The notes: generated by a model from the sequence alone, not told the origin. A stretch of 64,000 bases of DNA from Mariprofundus sp. EBB-1 (GCF_003665155.1 NZ_RCFQ01000009.1:29442-93441); one strand, 5' to 3'; shown: positions 20,482 to 30,259, counted from the first letter of the stretch. Numbers and translations: made by a program.

Positions 20482-20805
20482 TTACCAGAATTGCCACCAC
20501 TCGCGTGCCTGGTCAATTTTTCGTCCAGCTTGATCCAGCGTGTTACCCACGTGATTAAGGCTATTGCTTACCGGGCCATGTGCAGAGCTACCTGCGGTAT
20601 TCGACCGATTATCATTCTGCTCATGACGAAAGTCCCGACCGTCGTGTTCATCTTTATCACCGTATCTATCATGATCTTTCTCAGAACCATCATCTTTATT
20701 CTCATATTTATCATGTTGTTTACTATTAGAATCAGCGTAACTACTACCTGCAAAAGTCACGCTCATAAATGTTAATGCAATCAACACTGTGAATATTCGT
20801 AGCAT
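20482..20805 (-). CDS. Small exported hydrophilic protein (Asp/Lys/His-rich)
   Basis: Unrecognised 107-aa protein. An N-terminal signal peptide (MLRIFTVLIALTFMSVTFAG, cleaved near SSYA-D) is followed by about 50 residues very rich in Asp, Lys, Glu and His, probably disordered, then a short helical C-terminus ending REWWQFW. The start at 20805 has a perfect GGAGG five bases upstream. A separate transcription unit, with its own terminator. A periplasmic metal-binding or stress role would be guesswork. Confidence 0.75.
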   Translation of the reverse strand: MLRIFTVLIALTFMSVTFAGSSYADSNSKQHDKYENKDDGSEKDHDRYGDKDEHDGRDFRHEQNDNRSNTAGSSAHGPVSNSLNHVGNTLDQAGRKIDQAREWWQFW

Positions 20806-20921
20806 CAGAACCTCCAGATTTAAATAATGAAACAATAACTCAGTCAGCGAGTAACAACCAGAACGAGCTGGTATCAACATCATTCAAACAAGTAATTTAT
20901 CCGCATTAAGGGCTAAAGTTT

Positions 20922-22433
20922 CTATTCATGGCCTTTATTCAAACAGGGCCATACATTGTTGGCACTAAGGAATTCAAGCCAGGGCTCATCGGGCCGTCGA
21001 TATTGGCTAAGTTGTAGGGTAAGCACACGCAGGTCTGCATCAGAGATATCATTGGCAGCGCTCTGGCGTTGTTTGACCCGTTGTTCCAATACAGATCTTT
21101 CAACATCGAGCCAAAAGAAGTGCATCTGCACACCACATGTCTGCGCCAATTCATTCACCTGCTGACGGGATTCCGAATCCAAAAAGGTAGCATCAAGAAT
21201 CACAGAGAATCCTGCCTCCAGTGCTGTCCGGGCATCAGCAAACATGCGTTGATATGTATGGACATGCATCTCAAAGCTATACAAATCCAGATCAGGATAA
21301 TCACTGGCGATGCGTTTGCGGGTAGCATCCGAGCGAATGATAATGGCGCGCTCCACACCACAGCCCTGCAATGCCAGATGGCTTTTACCACTGCCAGAAA
21401 GACCACCAACAGCAAACAGTATCGCTGGTGATGATCGGCTATAACGCGCTGCAAGATCAAAATATTTCCGGGCCTCTTCATATTGCTGCTGACGTTCGGT
21501 TTCATCTGCCAGCTCCCTAGCCAATAAAATGAATACTTTGCCACGTACTGTGGCGCGATAGAACAGGTAGAGATTGAGCAGGCTGAGCCCGGCATAATCA
21601 CCGGAATGTTCCAGATATCGTGATAAAAATCTGAAGCCCAGATCAGGATGGCCATGTGCATCGCAATCCATCACCAGAAAGGCGACATCATTCATGGTAT
21701 CGATGATGCGGAAATCATCACTGAATTCGATACAGTCAAAGATCCACGGCGCATGATTGATCAGGGTGATATTTTTCAGATGCAAATCACCATGGCATGG
21801 CCGAATAAACCCATCGGATTGTCGTTGCATCAACCTCTCTTTCTGATTATCCAGTACTTCTGTCGCAAAGCGCCTCAGCTCAAGCATGATCTTTGCATCC
21901 AGTGCATCACCAATATGCTGTGCAGCAATATCGAGATTGGTTTGAATATGATCAGCTAACATCTGCGGATTACCGAATTCCGCTCTGCTTTGCTGTCCAG
22001 CATGAAAAGCCGCCGTATCCCGGGCCAGCACATCCATCCATGCCGGATCGAATTGATTATCTTTCAAACGCTGATCCAGCAAGCCTGATTGATCGAACTG
22101 GTGCATTTTCACAGCATAGTCGAGTACCTTTCCCGAGCCATCCAGTTCTATACGTTCACCCTTTTTGGTCAGTGCCACTACGTCCAGATAAATATCCGCT
22201 GACAGCCGACGGTTAAGTATTAACTCCTGCGCACAGTAAAACTTGCGTTTGGCCAGTGTAGAAAAATCGAGGAAATCGAGGTTTAACGGTTTCTTTAACT
22301 TATAAACATAAACACCTGTTAAAAAGACCCATGAAATATGGGTCTGAATCATCTCAATATCATCAACTTCATGCGGGTATGTTTCAGGGCAAAACATAGC
22401 CTGAATATGTGCGGGTAGAGGTGACTTGTTCAT
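20922..22433 (-). CDS. Fused aminoglycoside-phosphotransferase-like kinase and AAA-type zeta/gluconokinase-like ATPase
   Basis: A 503-aa two-domain protein. Residues about 30-320 resemble the APH/choline-kinase fold, with Brenner-type catalytic motif CHGDLHLKN and metal motif IFDCIEFSD. Residues about 340-500 are a P-loop kinase with Walker A GGLSGSGKSH and the arginine-rich SDATRKRIA segment. This architecture is widespread in proteobacteria but its substrate is unknown to me. The ATG at 22433 is chosen because the stop of a short leader overlaps it as TAATG; a TTG at 22475 with no ribosome site is the alternative. Confidence 0.85.
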   Translation of the reverse strand: MNKSPLPAHIQAMFCPETYPHEVDDIEMIQTHISWVFLTGVYVYKLKKPLNLDFLDFSTLAKRKFYCAQELILNRRLSADIYLDVVALTKKGERIELDGSGKVLDYAVKMHQFDQSGLLDQRLKDNQFDPAWMDVLARDTAAFHAGQQSRAEFGNPQMLADHIQTNLDIAAQHIGDALDAKIMLELRRFATEVLDNQKERLMQRQSDGFIRPCHGDLHLKNITLINHAPWIFDCIEFSDDFRIIDTMNDVAFLVMDCDAHGHPDLGFRFLSRYLEHSGDYAGLSLLNLYLFYRATVRGKVFILLARELADETERQQQYEEARKYFDLAARYSRSSPAILFAVGGLSGSGKSHLALQGCGVERAIIIRSDATRKRIASDYPDLDLYSFEMHVHTYQRMFADARTALEAGFSVILDATFLDSESRQQVNELAQTCGVQMHFFWLDVERSVLEQRVKQRQSAANDISDADLRVLTLQLSQYRRPDEPWLEFLSANNVWPCLNKGHE

Positions 22434-22470
22434 TATACTGCAGGGGCATACATCATTGTTTATCCCCTCC
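22433..22470 (-). promoter_or_regulatory. Candidate seven-codon leader peptide coupled to the 20922 gene
   Basis: A strong ribosome site GGAGGGG (22470-22464) stands seven bases before an out-of-frame ATG ATG that encodes MMYAPAV and stops with TAA; that stop shares its last base with the ATG of the kinase gene (TAATG). The kinase ATG has no ribosome site of its own at normal spacing, so reinitiation from the leader is plausible. Confidence 0.5.
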
Positions 22471-22551
22471 TTCAAATCGGTTGACTGATGAGATAATAAT
22501 TTAGTTACACATCATCGGCAACGGCAAGCTGATGAGTAAAGCGCATAACAT

Positions 22552-23022
22552 ATGATGCAGTTGTCTTGTGCAGTGCCATCTTTTACAATCTCATCCATGG
22601 CAATTGAACGTATCTATTATCGCGAACATAATTTCGTACTAACCCTTATTTATGGCAAGTTAAGCAATGCTGAACTTGCTGAACACGTCATTAAAATGCA
22701 TCAGGAAAATGAGAAGGAATCAGCGTTAACTGAACTGGCTGATTGCAGGTATCTAACGGATGTCTCTGAATTGAATGTAAATGGCATTGTACTTTCTGCC
22801 AGCATGGAAAAAGACCACCCACGCACATTTAATGGTCTGGGTGCAATTGTTGTAGCCCATGATGCAGATCATATCTATGGGCTAGCGCGTGCCTACGCAG
22901 CCATCGCATCACAAGCCCGTATTGATTCCCATGTATATCGCAGCCTGGATGAAGCTATTGATTGGCTTGCAGTGAATCATTTAAAAGATGAGATTGTACA
23001 TGCTTGTGAAAGGGTCGCCTGA
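22552..23022 (+). CDS. Hypothetical protein, SpoIIAA/STAS-like
   Basis: A 156-aa soluble protein I do not recognise with certainty. The alternation of beta and alpha (IERIYYREHNFVLTLIYGKL, LTELADCRYLTDVS, ARAYAAIASQ, YRSLDEAIDWL) is like the SpoIIAA-like/STAS proteins, where the C-terminal EAIDWL is common. An internal ATG (22597, MAIERIYY) is the more natural start because the first 15 residues have no counterpart in the fold; neither start has a strong ribosome site. It is divergent from the kinase at 22433 and precedes ald by 81 bases. Confidence 0.65.
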   Translation: MMQLSCAVPSFTISSMAIERIYYREHNFVLTLIYGKLSNAELAEHVIKMHQENEKESALTELADCRYLTDVSELNVNGIVLSASMEKDHPRTFNGLGAIVVAHDADHIYGLARAYAAIASQARIDSHVYRSLDEAIDWLAVNHLKDEIVHACERVA

Positions 23023-23103
23023 GATTATAAGCATCCCTGCTATTTACGCACCTTCATTGAATAAACAGATCACTATACCTTTAAACCTTCGGAGGTTCAT
23101 GCG

Positions 23104-24198
23104 ATGAACATTGGTTTACCCAAAGAGATTAAAAATGGTGAATTTCGTGTCGCACTAACCCCTCTCCGTGTTGCAGCACTGGTAGGAGATGGACACCGCG
23201 TTGTCGTGCAGACATTGGCAGGAGCAGGCAGTGGCTTTACCGATCAAGCCTATATCGATGCAGGGGCTGAACTGGTTGATGATGCAGCCTATGCATGGAA
23301 TGTGGATCTGGTTGTGAAGGTCAAAGAACCACTACCTCAGGAATTTCAGTATCTACGTCCCGAATTAGGACTATTCACCTTTCTGCACCTTGCCGGAGAG
23401 CCGGATCTGGCCACCGAACTGCTAAATAAAAATGTACGTGCCATAGCCTATGAAACGGTATGTCTGGCTGATGGAAGTCTGCCGTTACTGGCTCCCATGA
23501 GTCAGATCGCAGGTCGGGTGGCGATGCTATTTGCAGCGCATTTTTTGCAAAAAAACTGTATGGGATCATTCAAAGGAAAAGGGAAACTGTTCGGAGGTAT
23601 TGCAGGCATCCCAGCAGCCCGCGTTGTGATTCTTGGCGGTGGTAATGTTGGCCAACATGCCGCGCGCGTGGCGCTCGGGCTTGCGGCAGATGTCATTGTA
23701 TTTGATCAAAATGAACATTGCCTGCAACACCTGGACCTTCTGTTTCAAGGCCAGCTGCAAACCCAGCTTTACAGCAAGAAAGCATTGCAGGAAAAGCTGG
23801 CAGGATGCGATGTACTCATTGGTGCAGCCCTGGTGCAGGGAGAACATGCACCTGAATTGTTAACGCGTGAGATGATAGCGATGATGGATAAGGGCAGCGT
23901 ATTTGTTGATGTAGCGATTGACCAGGGTGGTATGAGTGAAACCAGCCGTGCCACCTCGTATGATGACCCCACCTATGAAGAAGAAGGAGTCATCCATTGT
24001 TGCCTGCCCAACCTGCCTGCATCGGTTGCACAGAGCAGCAGTGAAGCATTGGGGGCAGCTTCGTTTCCCTATCTGAAAGAACTGGCGACTCTGGGTTTAG
24101 AAAAAGCCATCGCCGCTAACCCCGCATTGGCCCAAGGCGTAAACACATGGGATGGAGAACTACGCCATGCAGGTGTAATCAAAGCCCTGGCTTTGTAA
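23104..24198 (+). CDS. ald: Alanine dehydrogenase
   Basis: NAD-dependent interconversion of L-alanine and pyruvate plus ammonia. Family signatures: IGLPKEIKNGEFRVALTP at the N-terminus, VKVKEP with the active-site Lys, LFTFLHLAG, the NAD loop ILGGGNVGQHAARVALGLAADV, and DVAIDQGG near residue 270. Length 364 aa is normal. GGAGG stands ten bases before the ATG. It appears to be transcribed alone; no Lrp-type regulator lies nearby. Confidence 0.95.
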   Translation: MNIGLPKEIKNGEFRVALTPLRVAALVGDGHRVVVQTLAGAGSGFTDQAYIDAGAELVDDAAYAWNVDLVVKVKEPLPQEFQYLRPELGLFTFLHLAGEPDLATELLNKNVRAIAYETVCLADGSLPLLAPMSQIAGRVAMLFAAHFLQKNCMGSFKGKGKLFGGIAGIPAARVVILGGGNVGQHAARVALGLAADVIVFDQNEHCLQHLDLLFQGQLQTQLYSKKALQEKLAGCDVLIGAALVQGEHAPELLTREMIAMMDKGSVFVDVAIDQGGMSETSRATSYDDPTYEEEGVIHCCLPNLPASVAQSSSEALGAASFPYLKELATLGLEKAIAANPALAQGVNTWDGELRHAGVIKALAL

Positions 24199-24361
24199 AT
24201 TCGTATCTATCCGTAGTTGTTACCCTTGCTCATCAGCCATACCTCGAACTTTCCACAGCATTTTTCATCATTTCATGCATATAGCTTTATCGACTGCTTT
24301 TACACATTGCAAAAAGCGTACTGACGGCTGTGAGCACGCCACCTCACTGATTCTTCAACCC

Positions 24362-25114
24362 TCAAGCGTCATGTTTTTCGACGCATCGTTCAGAGATATC
24401 CATTACTCTGAATTCAGTGACCCGGTAGAACGAACAAAAAATATTTTGATGGGACACGACCTCTACCTGCTTCCCGAATATGCAAGCCGCACTATTCAAT
24501 AAAGCTTCAATATCTTCATGCCAATAACTATTCAGAAAGGGCTCTAATCGCGTAATAAGCCAACGCGTCAATGGAAAACGATATAACAAATGTGTTTCAG
24601 GCAACACACCATATTCTGTTATGATTAATGAACCACCTGCGCGCAATGTACGCATAGTTTCAGATAATGTATGAGCACGCGCTTCATGCGGCATTTCGTG
24701 CAATAAAAAAAACAATACAATGGCAGAAAAACTGTCGGATTTATAAGCTAAAGACTCAGTATTCATGCGTGTAGCCAGCAAGTCATGTTGATCGGCAGCC
24801 TTACTTTTAGCTAACGCCAGCTGCACTGGTGCCACGTCTGTGATATGCAAGGATAAAGGTTTCATCCGCTGGATTAAGTTCGGAGTAAGAGAGCCGTAAA
24901 CACAGGTAAGTTGCAAGACACTTTCCAGTGGAGCTTGCTCTAATCGCAGCAAGGTAGCATCCATCAGCTTTTTATATTGCCCAAATAAAATAGCATTAAT
25001 GATCATCTGATGATCAAAAAACCACACTGCTTTGGGCCAGAGATATGCCCACCAATAATGACGTACCAGATAGCCCGGCATGCCACCTTTAACATCACGA
25101 TATAATTTAAACAT
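24362..25114 (-). CDS. rquA: Probable rhodoquinone biosynthesis methyltransferase-like protein RquA
   Basis: A 250-aa protein with the features I associate with RquA, the enzyme that converts ubiquinone to rhodoquinone: the N-terminal YLVRHYWWAYLWPKAVWFFD block, the altered SAM loop VLQLTCVYGSLTPNL in place of the usual Gly-rich ExGxGxG, then FFLLHEMPHEARAHTLSE. RquA uses SAM as amino donor, so the divergent loop fits. I place the start at the ATG at 25114 (AGAGG nine bases upstream) over a GTG at 25123. A generic class I methyltransferase is the alternative. It stands alone, with ald convergent; I see no gene in 25124-25322. Confidence 0.75.
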   Translation of the reverse strand: MFKLYRDVKGGMPGYLVRHYWWAYLWPKAVWFFDHQMIINAILFGQYKKLMDATLLRLEQAPLESVLQLTCVYGSLTPNLIQRMKPLSLHITDVAPVQLALAKSKAADQHDLLATRMNTESLAYKSDSFSAIVLFFLLHEMPHEARAHTLSETMRTLRAGGSLIITEYGVLPETHLLYRFPLTRWLITRLEPFLNSYWHEDIEALLNSAACIFGKQVEVVSHQNIFCSFYRVTEFRVMDISERCVEKHDA

Positions 25115-25322
25115 ACGTTTCACCTCTCAATCAGGCGCATTATATCTTCAACCTCAATATCACTTGTATGCATTTCTAAAGACTTTTTCACTAAACCAGA
25201 TCATGTATCAAAAGCGCTTTCCCAGACAATATTGACCTGATTAGCATCACCCCTATTTAAAGCTGCGTGATCATTATTCGCTCATTTCGCGAGCCTTTCT
25301 CCAGTATTCATCATCTAAAGTA

Positions 25323-26675
25323 TCATTCATCAACAGTCAGGACACGCTTCAAATCACATCCCTCTGTTGTGAAGCATATCATAGCCTGTTCTAACTTTTC
25401 GTAATCAGGATTAAATGTCCCTCTGCGAAGATATAGATAACCGGGCTTCCCCTGATCAGTTAAGTATCTGGTATTTGTCTCTCCGAAAAAACTATGCTGC
25501 GACTCATTCTGGCACTTTTTAAAGGAGCCATCTTCCTTACCCTCGTAATATTTACAGCTTCGGTATTTGCCATTCACACCATAATGTTTATCTCCCGGCC
25601 CCATTGAAATACCTGTGTGGGCAAAGTTCGTAAACCTGTAGCTGGTACCATTATAATTCTGATCAAGATCCTTCATCTGCCGTGTTACAATATCTTTCTC
25701 ACATGAAGCAGATGGCAATGCTTGCTTTTCAGTAAAGCGGGATTGATACCAGATAAGCGTGCGCTCAGAAACCATTCTATCGCAAAAAAAGTCGCGCGCC
25801 GCATACGGGTCAATGGTTTCATCATCGGCACTGACAGCCATCAAGACAGGTACATCCAGTGTATAGATACTGGATGTGAGATTTTTAGTGAGTTCATAAA
25901 ATTCAGCGCCGGCATTGAGAGAGAACGACTCATATCGCGCGCCATCTCGCTCGCCTTTTTTATCCACCCAATCCATCACTCCTCTCAAATATGGTGATAG
26001 AAAAGCAAACTTACTTTTGGCTTTAACTGCCGCCGATAATAAAATAAGTCCTTTAATTTTTTCTGTGTTGCTCCCCTCTTTCATATAGTTCAGGGCCAAT
26101 GTTGTGCCGGTAGAAAAACCAGCCAGATAGAGTTCCTTAATCTTATCCATCTTCTGAAAACTATGAACACCATAGCTTGTAATACGCACCCAATCTTTAT
26201 ATGTCATGTCCAAGGTATCGCCTGAGACCGTGCCATGACCAGGCAGCAACACCGCCCGGATTAATGCGCACGGATAGGCTTTATGCAAAGAGTCACTGAT
26301 ATTTCTCATCAGATAAGGTGAATCCGTTAAACCATGAATCAGCAGAAAACCTTTTCCACCACCCAAAGCTGAATCCCAACACATGTTATTATCTTCTGCC
26401 GGCACCTGAAAAGGGCCACGCATTTTTGCAATTTCTTTACTACTATATCCTCCAAGATAAGGAGAAGTAGCCGCGCCATTCTGAAATCGAAGATCATCCA
26501 AAACCGATTGAATGTTTTCACGGCTCTCTTCAGCATAGGTTGAAAACGCAACCGAATCGTCAGGTACAGAAGCAGCCTTTCCAGTTGGCTTCATCCATGC
26601 CGGGTTGGAACTGCATGATGCCAGCAATACCAAACCGATGGTCATCAGGATGAATTTAATCCTTGCGTTCGCCAT
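25323..26675 (-). CDS. Alpha/beta hydrolase lipoprotein
   Basis: A 450-aa predicted lipoprotein with signal peptide and lipobox LLASC (Cys near 21). The hydrolase core has LIHGLTDSPYLMRN, nucleophile Ser in GFSTGTTLAL, the acid in AVSADDETIDP and a likely His in TNFAHTGI. It is about 150 aa longer than a minimal hydrolase, with a Cys-containing C-terminal extension (CKYYEGKEDGSFKKCQ). The start at 26675 has GGAGG nine bases upstream. Same strand as the phospholipase-like gene behind it; both look like envelope lipid enzymes. Confidence 0.85.
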   Translation of the reverse strand: MANARIKFILMTIGLVLLASCSSNPAWMKPTGKAASVPDDSVAFSTYAEESRENIQSVLDDLRFQNGAATSPYLGGYSSKEIAKMRGPFQVPAEDNNMCWDSALGGGKGFLLIHGLTDSPYLMRNISDSLHKAYPCALIRAVLLPGHGTVSGDTLDMTYKDWVRITSYGVHSFQKMDKIKELYLAGFSTGTTLALNYMKEGSNTEKIKGLILLSAAVKAKSKFAFLSPYLRGVMDWVDKKGERDGARYESFSLNAGAEFYELTKNLTSSIYTLDVPVLMAVSADDETIDPYAARDFFCDRMVSERTLIWYQSRFTEKQALPSASCEKDIVTRQMKDLDQNYNGTSYRFTNFAHTGISMGPGDKHYGVNGKYRSCKYYEGKEDGSFKKCQNESQHSFFGETNTRYLTDQGKPGYLYLRRGTFNPDYEKLEQAMICFTTEGCDLKRVLTVDE

Positions 26676-26823
26676 GCTCATTTTCCTCCATAATATTGAG
26701 GCCAACTGACGCTGGAACTCAGATGAGTGGGTCTATTGAACTTCATCATCGCGCAACAAGCCATCTGCCTTTAATTGTTCTCTACATGCCTCATAGTGTG
26801 ATTTCCATGTTTTTTCTACCCAA

Positions 26824-27828
26824 CTATTTCTCTGACTTTCCTTTGCCAAAAACCTGCACGACACCAAACTGCAGGCGATTTATTTTGTTGCGATAATTGA
26901 TATTGTAATAATCATATCCATAGTCCCATCGGGCATATAGTCCCAAATCACTCCACCCGACAGGTACAAATTCACATTCAAGACCAAACTGAACATTATC
27001 TTTTGTCTTTGCTCTTACATTGGGTGATATAAAATGTCTGCCAAACTTGTAGCCCAAATGCGCGGTAGCGGAAATATCATATCTTCCCAGCGCTGGCAGT
27101 CTGATCCTCTGTTTTTTTGTTTTTCCGGTTACCGTCACCACATTTGTCTGATAATAATCACTTTGCCCCTGTTCCCAGGTTAAGCCGGTCAGATATTGTC
27201 TGACATTCAACTTAGCCCACTTCAGAAGAGGCAGATCAGTAACATGATAGTAAGCGAATTCAACATAATCGGTAGAAAAACTGCCATCGATGGTGTTAAT
27301 AGCACCGGTAACCGGATCGGTATGCAACCCACTTTGCCCATTGGAATAGTGATGAAACCCCAGTGATAAATAGCGCATAGCTTCTCTGTTTTCACTATTC
27401 AGCCAAGCACTGTTCGTGTAAAAAAGGCGAATACCGGGATTATAGCTCGGAGTTCTCACTGGCGAAGAGTTCGATTGTAGCTGCCGCATCTGAATGCGGA
27501 TTGGAAAATAGACACTAAAGATATGCTGGTTAAAAAAGCTGGAACTATTGCCCGAATCATCGTTAAACCAACGGTGAAAGGAATCTCCATTCAACAAGTT
27601 AAGATGCATGTAAATCTGACCTTCATAAAAGAGATCATTTTGATTGATATTTCCAGTCTGATCAATGCCTCCAAGTGCCGTGACATAACTGGCTTCAAAG
27701 TACTGTTCCATACTCTTCGAAATCGCCTCAAAACGATCTGTCTCTTTATGACTCACCTCTTGCGTCAATCCACTCACCGGCAACATCGCAAACATCATCA
27801 ATAGAAGAGAGATCTTCACTACTTTCAT
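26824..27828 (-). CDS. Outer-membrane phospholipase A-like protein
   Basis: Beta-barrel outer-membrane protein related to PldA/OMPLA. After a signal peptide (ends SGLTQE) come alternating beta strands, and GFHHYSNGQSG matches the OMPLA active-site segment with the His and Ser of the catalytic triad. It ends with a Phe/Val-type last strand (LQFGVVQVF) and a short KGKSEK tail, so the C-terminus is less typical. 334 aa, close to OMPLA (about 270-370). The start at 27828 is preceded by GGAGTGA. Confidence 0.8.
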   Translation of the reverse strand: MKVVKISLLLMMFAMLPVSGLTQEVSHKETDRFEAISKSMEQYFEASYVTALGGIDQTGNINQNDLFYEGQIYMHLNLLNGDSFHRWFNDDSGNSSSFFNQHIFSVYFPIRIQMRQLQSNSSPVRTPSYNPGIRLFYTNSAWLNSENREAMRYLSLGFHHYSNGQSGLHTDPVTGAINTIDGSFSTDYVEFAYYHVTDLPLLKWAKLNVRQYLTGLTWEQGQSDYYQTNVVTVTGKTKKQRIRLPALGRYDISATAHLGYKFGRHFISPNVRAKTKDNVQFGLECEFVPVGWSDLGLYARWDYGYDYYNINYRNKINRLQFGVVQVFGKGKSEK

Positions 27829-28201
27829 GCGCTCACTCCACAGCATAGACACGCAGTTCTAAGCATTCTCAAAAGTAAGTTCCTGCTTCCTGAACCAATC
27901 ATCACCTTGTTGCTCTCCTCGATTACAAACTTATTATTAAACGGAAAAGCGACCTTATTCTCCGCCACTTAGAACATCAAATAAAACACAGCACCAAGAT
28001 AAACTCCCCCCACCATCATACAAAAACATTCATATATCATATATAGTTTAATATCTCACATTTTGCACGATTATTCATAGCCTCCATGAAACACGCACAA
28101 TGATAAACGCCCCTGGAAACCGTCTGTATCTCGCCAGTGAACAAGAGCTTTCAGCATGATATTCTTGACTTGCAGCCAGCCATTCACAGTCTCATTCTGT
28201 T
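27829..28201. other. Intergenic region between the phospholipase-like gene and feoB
   Basis: About 370 AT-rich bases between divergent genes; presumably both promoters. A run around 28035-28055 (TCATATATCATATATAG) is A+T-only dyad-like sequence. I looked for a Fur box and for feoA and found neither. Confidence 0.5.
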
Positions 28202-30259
28202 TTGAATCCAATCACGTCTTCCATACCTACCCAACCGGTCACCCTGCACGGCCATGTTTATCGCGGTGAAAATCGCCTGCGCGTGGCTTTGACTGGCCAA
28301 CCAAATAGTGGAAAAAGTACCATTTTCCACGCTGTTGCCAGCACCCGTTACCGCACAGGAAAGCTTACCGGCACACATAAACCCTATGCCGAATGTCCGG
28401 TACAAATTGGCGTAGATGAAGTGCATCTGGTTGATCTGCCTGACCTGAACTCCTTGCGTGGTTTACAGGGTGATGACCTTGAAGCACTAAAATATCTACT
28501 CTGGGGCGATGCACGCCCTTTGATTTCCCTTCACGAACAGCAAGCTCCTCCGGCTCCTTTTTCCCGGCCGGATGTGCTTGTTTATGTGATTGATGCCAGT
28601 GCACTGCAGCAAAGTCTGGAACTTGGCCTTGAACTATCAGAGCTGGGGTTACCCGTAGTTGTCGCGCTAAACATGATGGATGAAGCACACCGCAAAGGTG
28701 TTGAAATCGATGTCGAACTACTGTCAAACAGACTCGGTGTTCCTGTTATTCCAACCACCGCCTTAAAAGGACATGGTCTATCTGAACTGTTTGAACAAGT
28801 ATTAAAAACTGGCAGGAAACCAGTTTGTCCCCTAACGCAACCAGCCAGCCAGCATATTCAACATTGGGCCGCAAAGATGCACAAACTGATTGATCAGCCG
28901 GACATCAAGGCTGCTTTTGCCATGCCCAAATATATGCTGACCATGAATTTACTGGAAGCAGATCCATATATACTTTCGGAAATGCAGAGTCATTTCCCTG
29001 AAACTGTGCCAGCTATTCTTGCTCTGCATGCGTCTGCCAATCAGGAATTACCAAGACCTTTAACCGAAGAGGTCAAAGCAGATCGCCATCATCGTGCCAT
29101 CAGTATGTTTGATGACGTCGCCAAACTGATCCATAAACCGAAACTGAGTTGGGAAGACCGACTAGACATGCTATTTTTGCACCCCCGCTGGGGTCTGGTC
29201 GGTTCACTGGCTGTATTTGCCGCCGTTCTATTCATGGTCTTTGAAGTGAGCACTGCACTCGATGCCATGTCTGCAGCCAGACTGGCTGAGATGATTTCCG
29301 GCTGGCAACCGGAAACTGCTACAGCTGTTGTCGGGCGTGCGGTAGTCGATGGCTTAATCGGACTGATTGGTATTGTTGTGCCCTATATGTTGCCTTTGGT
29401 ATTGATGCTCGTTGCACTCGAAGAGAGCGGTATCATGCATCGCATTGCTTTTGTCGTGGACCGTTTTTTTCATACCATCGGCCTGCATGGCAAAGTCGCT
29501 GTGCCATTTTTGTTAGGGCTCGGCTGCAACGTGCCCGCCATTGCCGCCACCCAGGGGCTAACAAGTGGCCGTGACCGGGTAGTCTCTTCCTTGTTGATCA
29601 CCTTTGTGCCCTGCTCTGCCCGCTCTGCTATTGTATTAGCGCTCGGAGCAAAATATCTCGGTGCTATCGGTGTGTTGTTACTATTTATGTTGAGCTTACT
29701 GGTGATCGCAACACTCGGGCGATTACTATCACGCCGCTATCCAGAGATAAGCCCCGGTCTGATTCAGGAAATTCCGCCCTATGGCTGGCCCAAACTATCA
29801 CCGCTACTGCACTCTACCTGGAACCGCACCAGTGATATCCTCACCATTGTTGCACCGCTTTTGGTGGCAGGCAGCGTAATCCTTGCCCTATTGCAATTTG
29901 CTGGTCTCGATCAAGCCATCAACACGGCGCTTGCCCCGATAACCGTCTGGGCTCTGGGATTACCTGCTGTATTGGGAGTACCCATTCTTTTTGGTGTACT
30001 TAGGAAAGAGCTATCACTGGTAATGATTTATCAAGCCCTTGGCACCTTCGAAGTCGGCATGATGCTGGATACCATTCAAATCAGCACTTTCCTCGTATTC
30101 CTGTTGTTTTACATCCCGTGTGTATCCACTTTCGCAGTCATGTTGCGGGTCATCGGGCGCAAGGAAGCACTCTTCTCGATTGCACTCTCCATCGGTGTTG
30201 CGCTCATCGTTGCGCTTGCCGTACGCTTCTCACTCACCGGTATTCAGAGCATCTTTTAG
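28202..30259 (+). CDS. feoB: FeoB-like ferrous iron permease, variant GTPase domain
   Basis: Inner-membrane Fe(II) importer with an N-terminal G-protein domain, 685 aa. G1 is normal (GQPNSGKST at 32-40) and G4 is NMMD at 157-160. G3 reads DLPD at 78-81 instead of DLPG, and about 15 extra residues (near 104-120) sit between G3 and the VIDAS strand. The membrane part (about 330-685) has the duplicated gate segments, with GLGCNVPAIAATQG and FVPCSARSAIV carrying the conserved Cys residues. It starts at TTG with no strong ribosome site. There is no feoA or feoC nearby. In an iron-oxidising lifestyle it could serve assimilation; that is inference. Confidence 0.9.
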   Translation: MNPITSSIPTQPVTLHGHVYRGENRLRVALTGQPNSGKSTIFHAVASTRYRTGKLTGTHKPYAECPVQIGVDEVHLVDLPDLNSLRGLQGDDLEALKYLLWGDARPLISLHEQQAPPAPFSRPDVLVYVIDASALQQSLELGLELSELGLPVVVALNMMDEAHRKGVEIDVELLSNRLGVPVIPTTALKGHGLSELFEQVLKTGRKPVCPLTQPASQHIQHWAAKMHKLIDQPDIKAAFAMPKYMLTMNLLEADPYILSEMQSHFPETVPAILALHASANQELPRPLTEEVKADRHHRAISMFDDVAKLIHKPKLSWEDRLDMLFLHPRWGLVGSLAVFAAVLFMVFEVSTALDAMSAARLAEMISGWQPETATAVVGRAVVDGLIGLIGIVVPYMLPLVLMLVALEESGIMHRIAFVVDRFFHTIGLHGKVAVPFLLGLGCNVPAIAATQGLTSGRDRVVSSLLITFVPCSARSAIVLALGAKYLGAIGVLLLFMLSLLVIATLGRLLSRRYPEISPGLIQEIPPYGWPKLSPLLHSTWNRTSDILTIVAPLLVAGSVILALLQFAGLDQAINTALAPITVWALGLPAVLGVPILFGVLRKELSLVMIYQALGTFEVGMMLDTIQISTFLVFLLFYIPCVSTFAVMLRVIGRKEALFSIALSIGVALIVALAVRFSLTGIQSIF

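Noticed and set aside
27829..28201. A Fur box upstream of feoB
   Set aside because: No GATAATGATAATCATTATC-like sequence was found on either strand; A/T-rich dyads alone are not enough.
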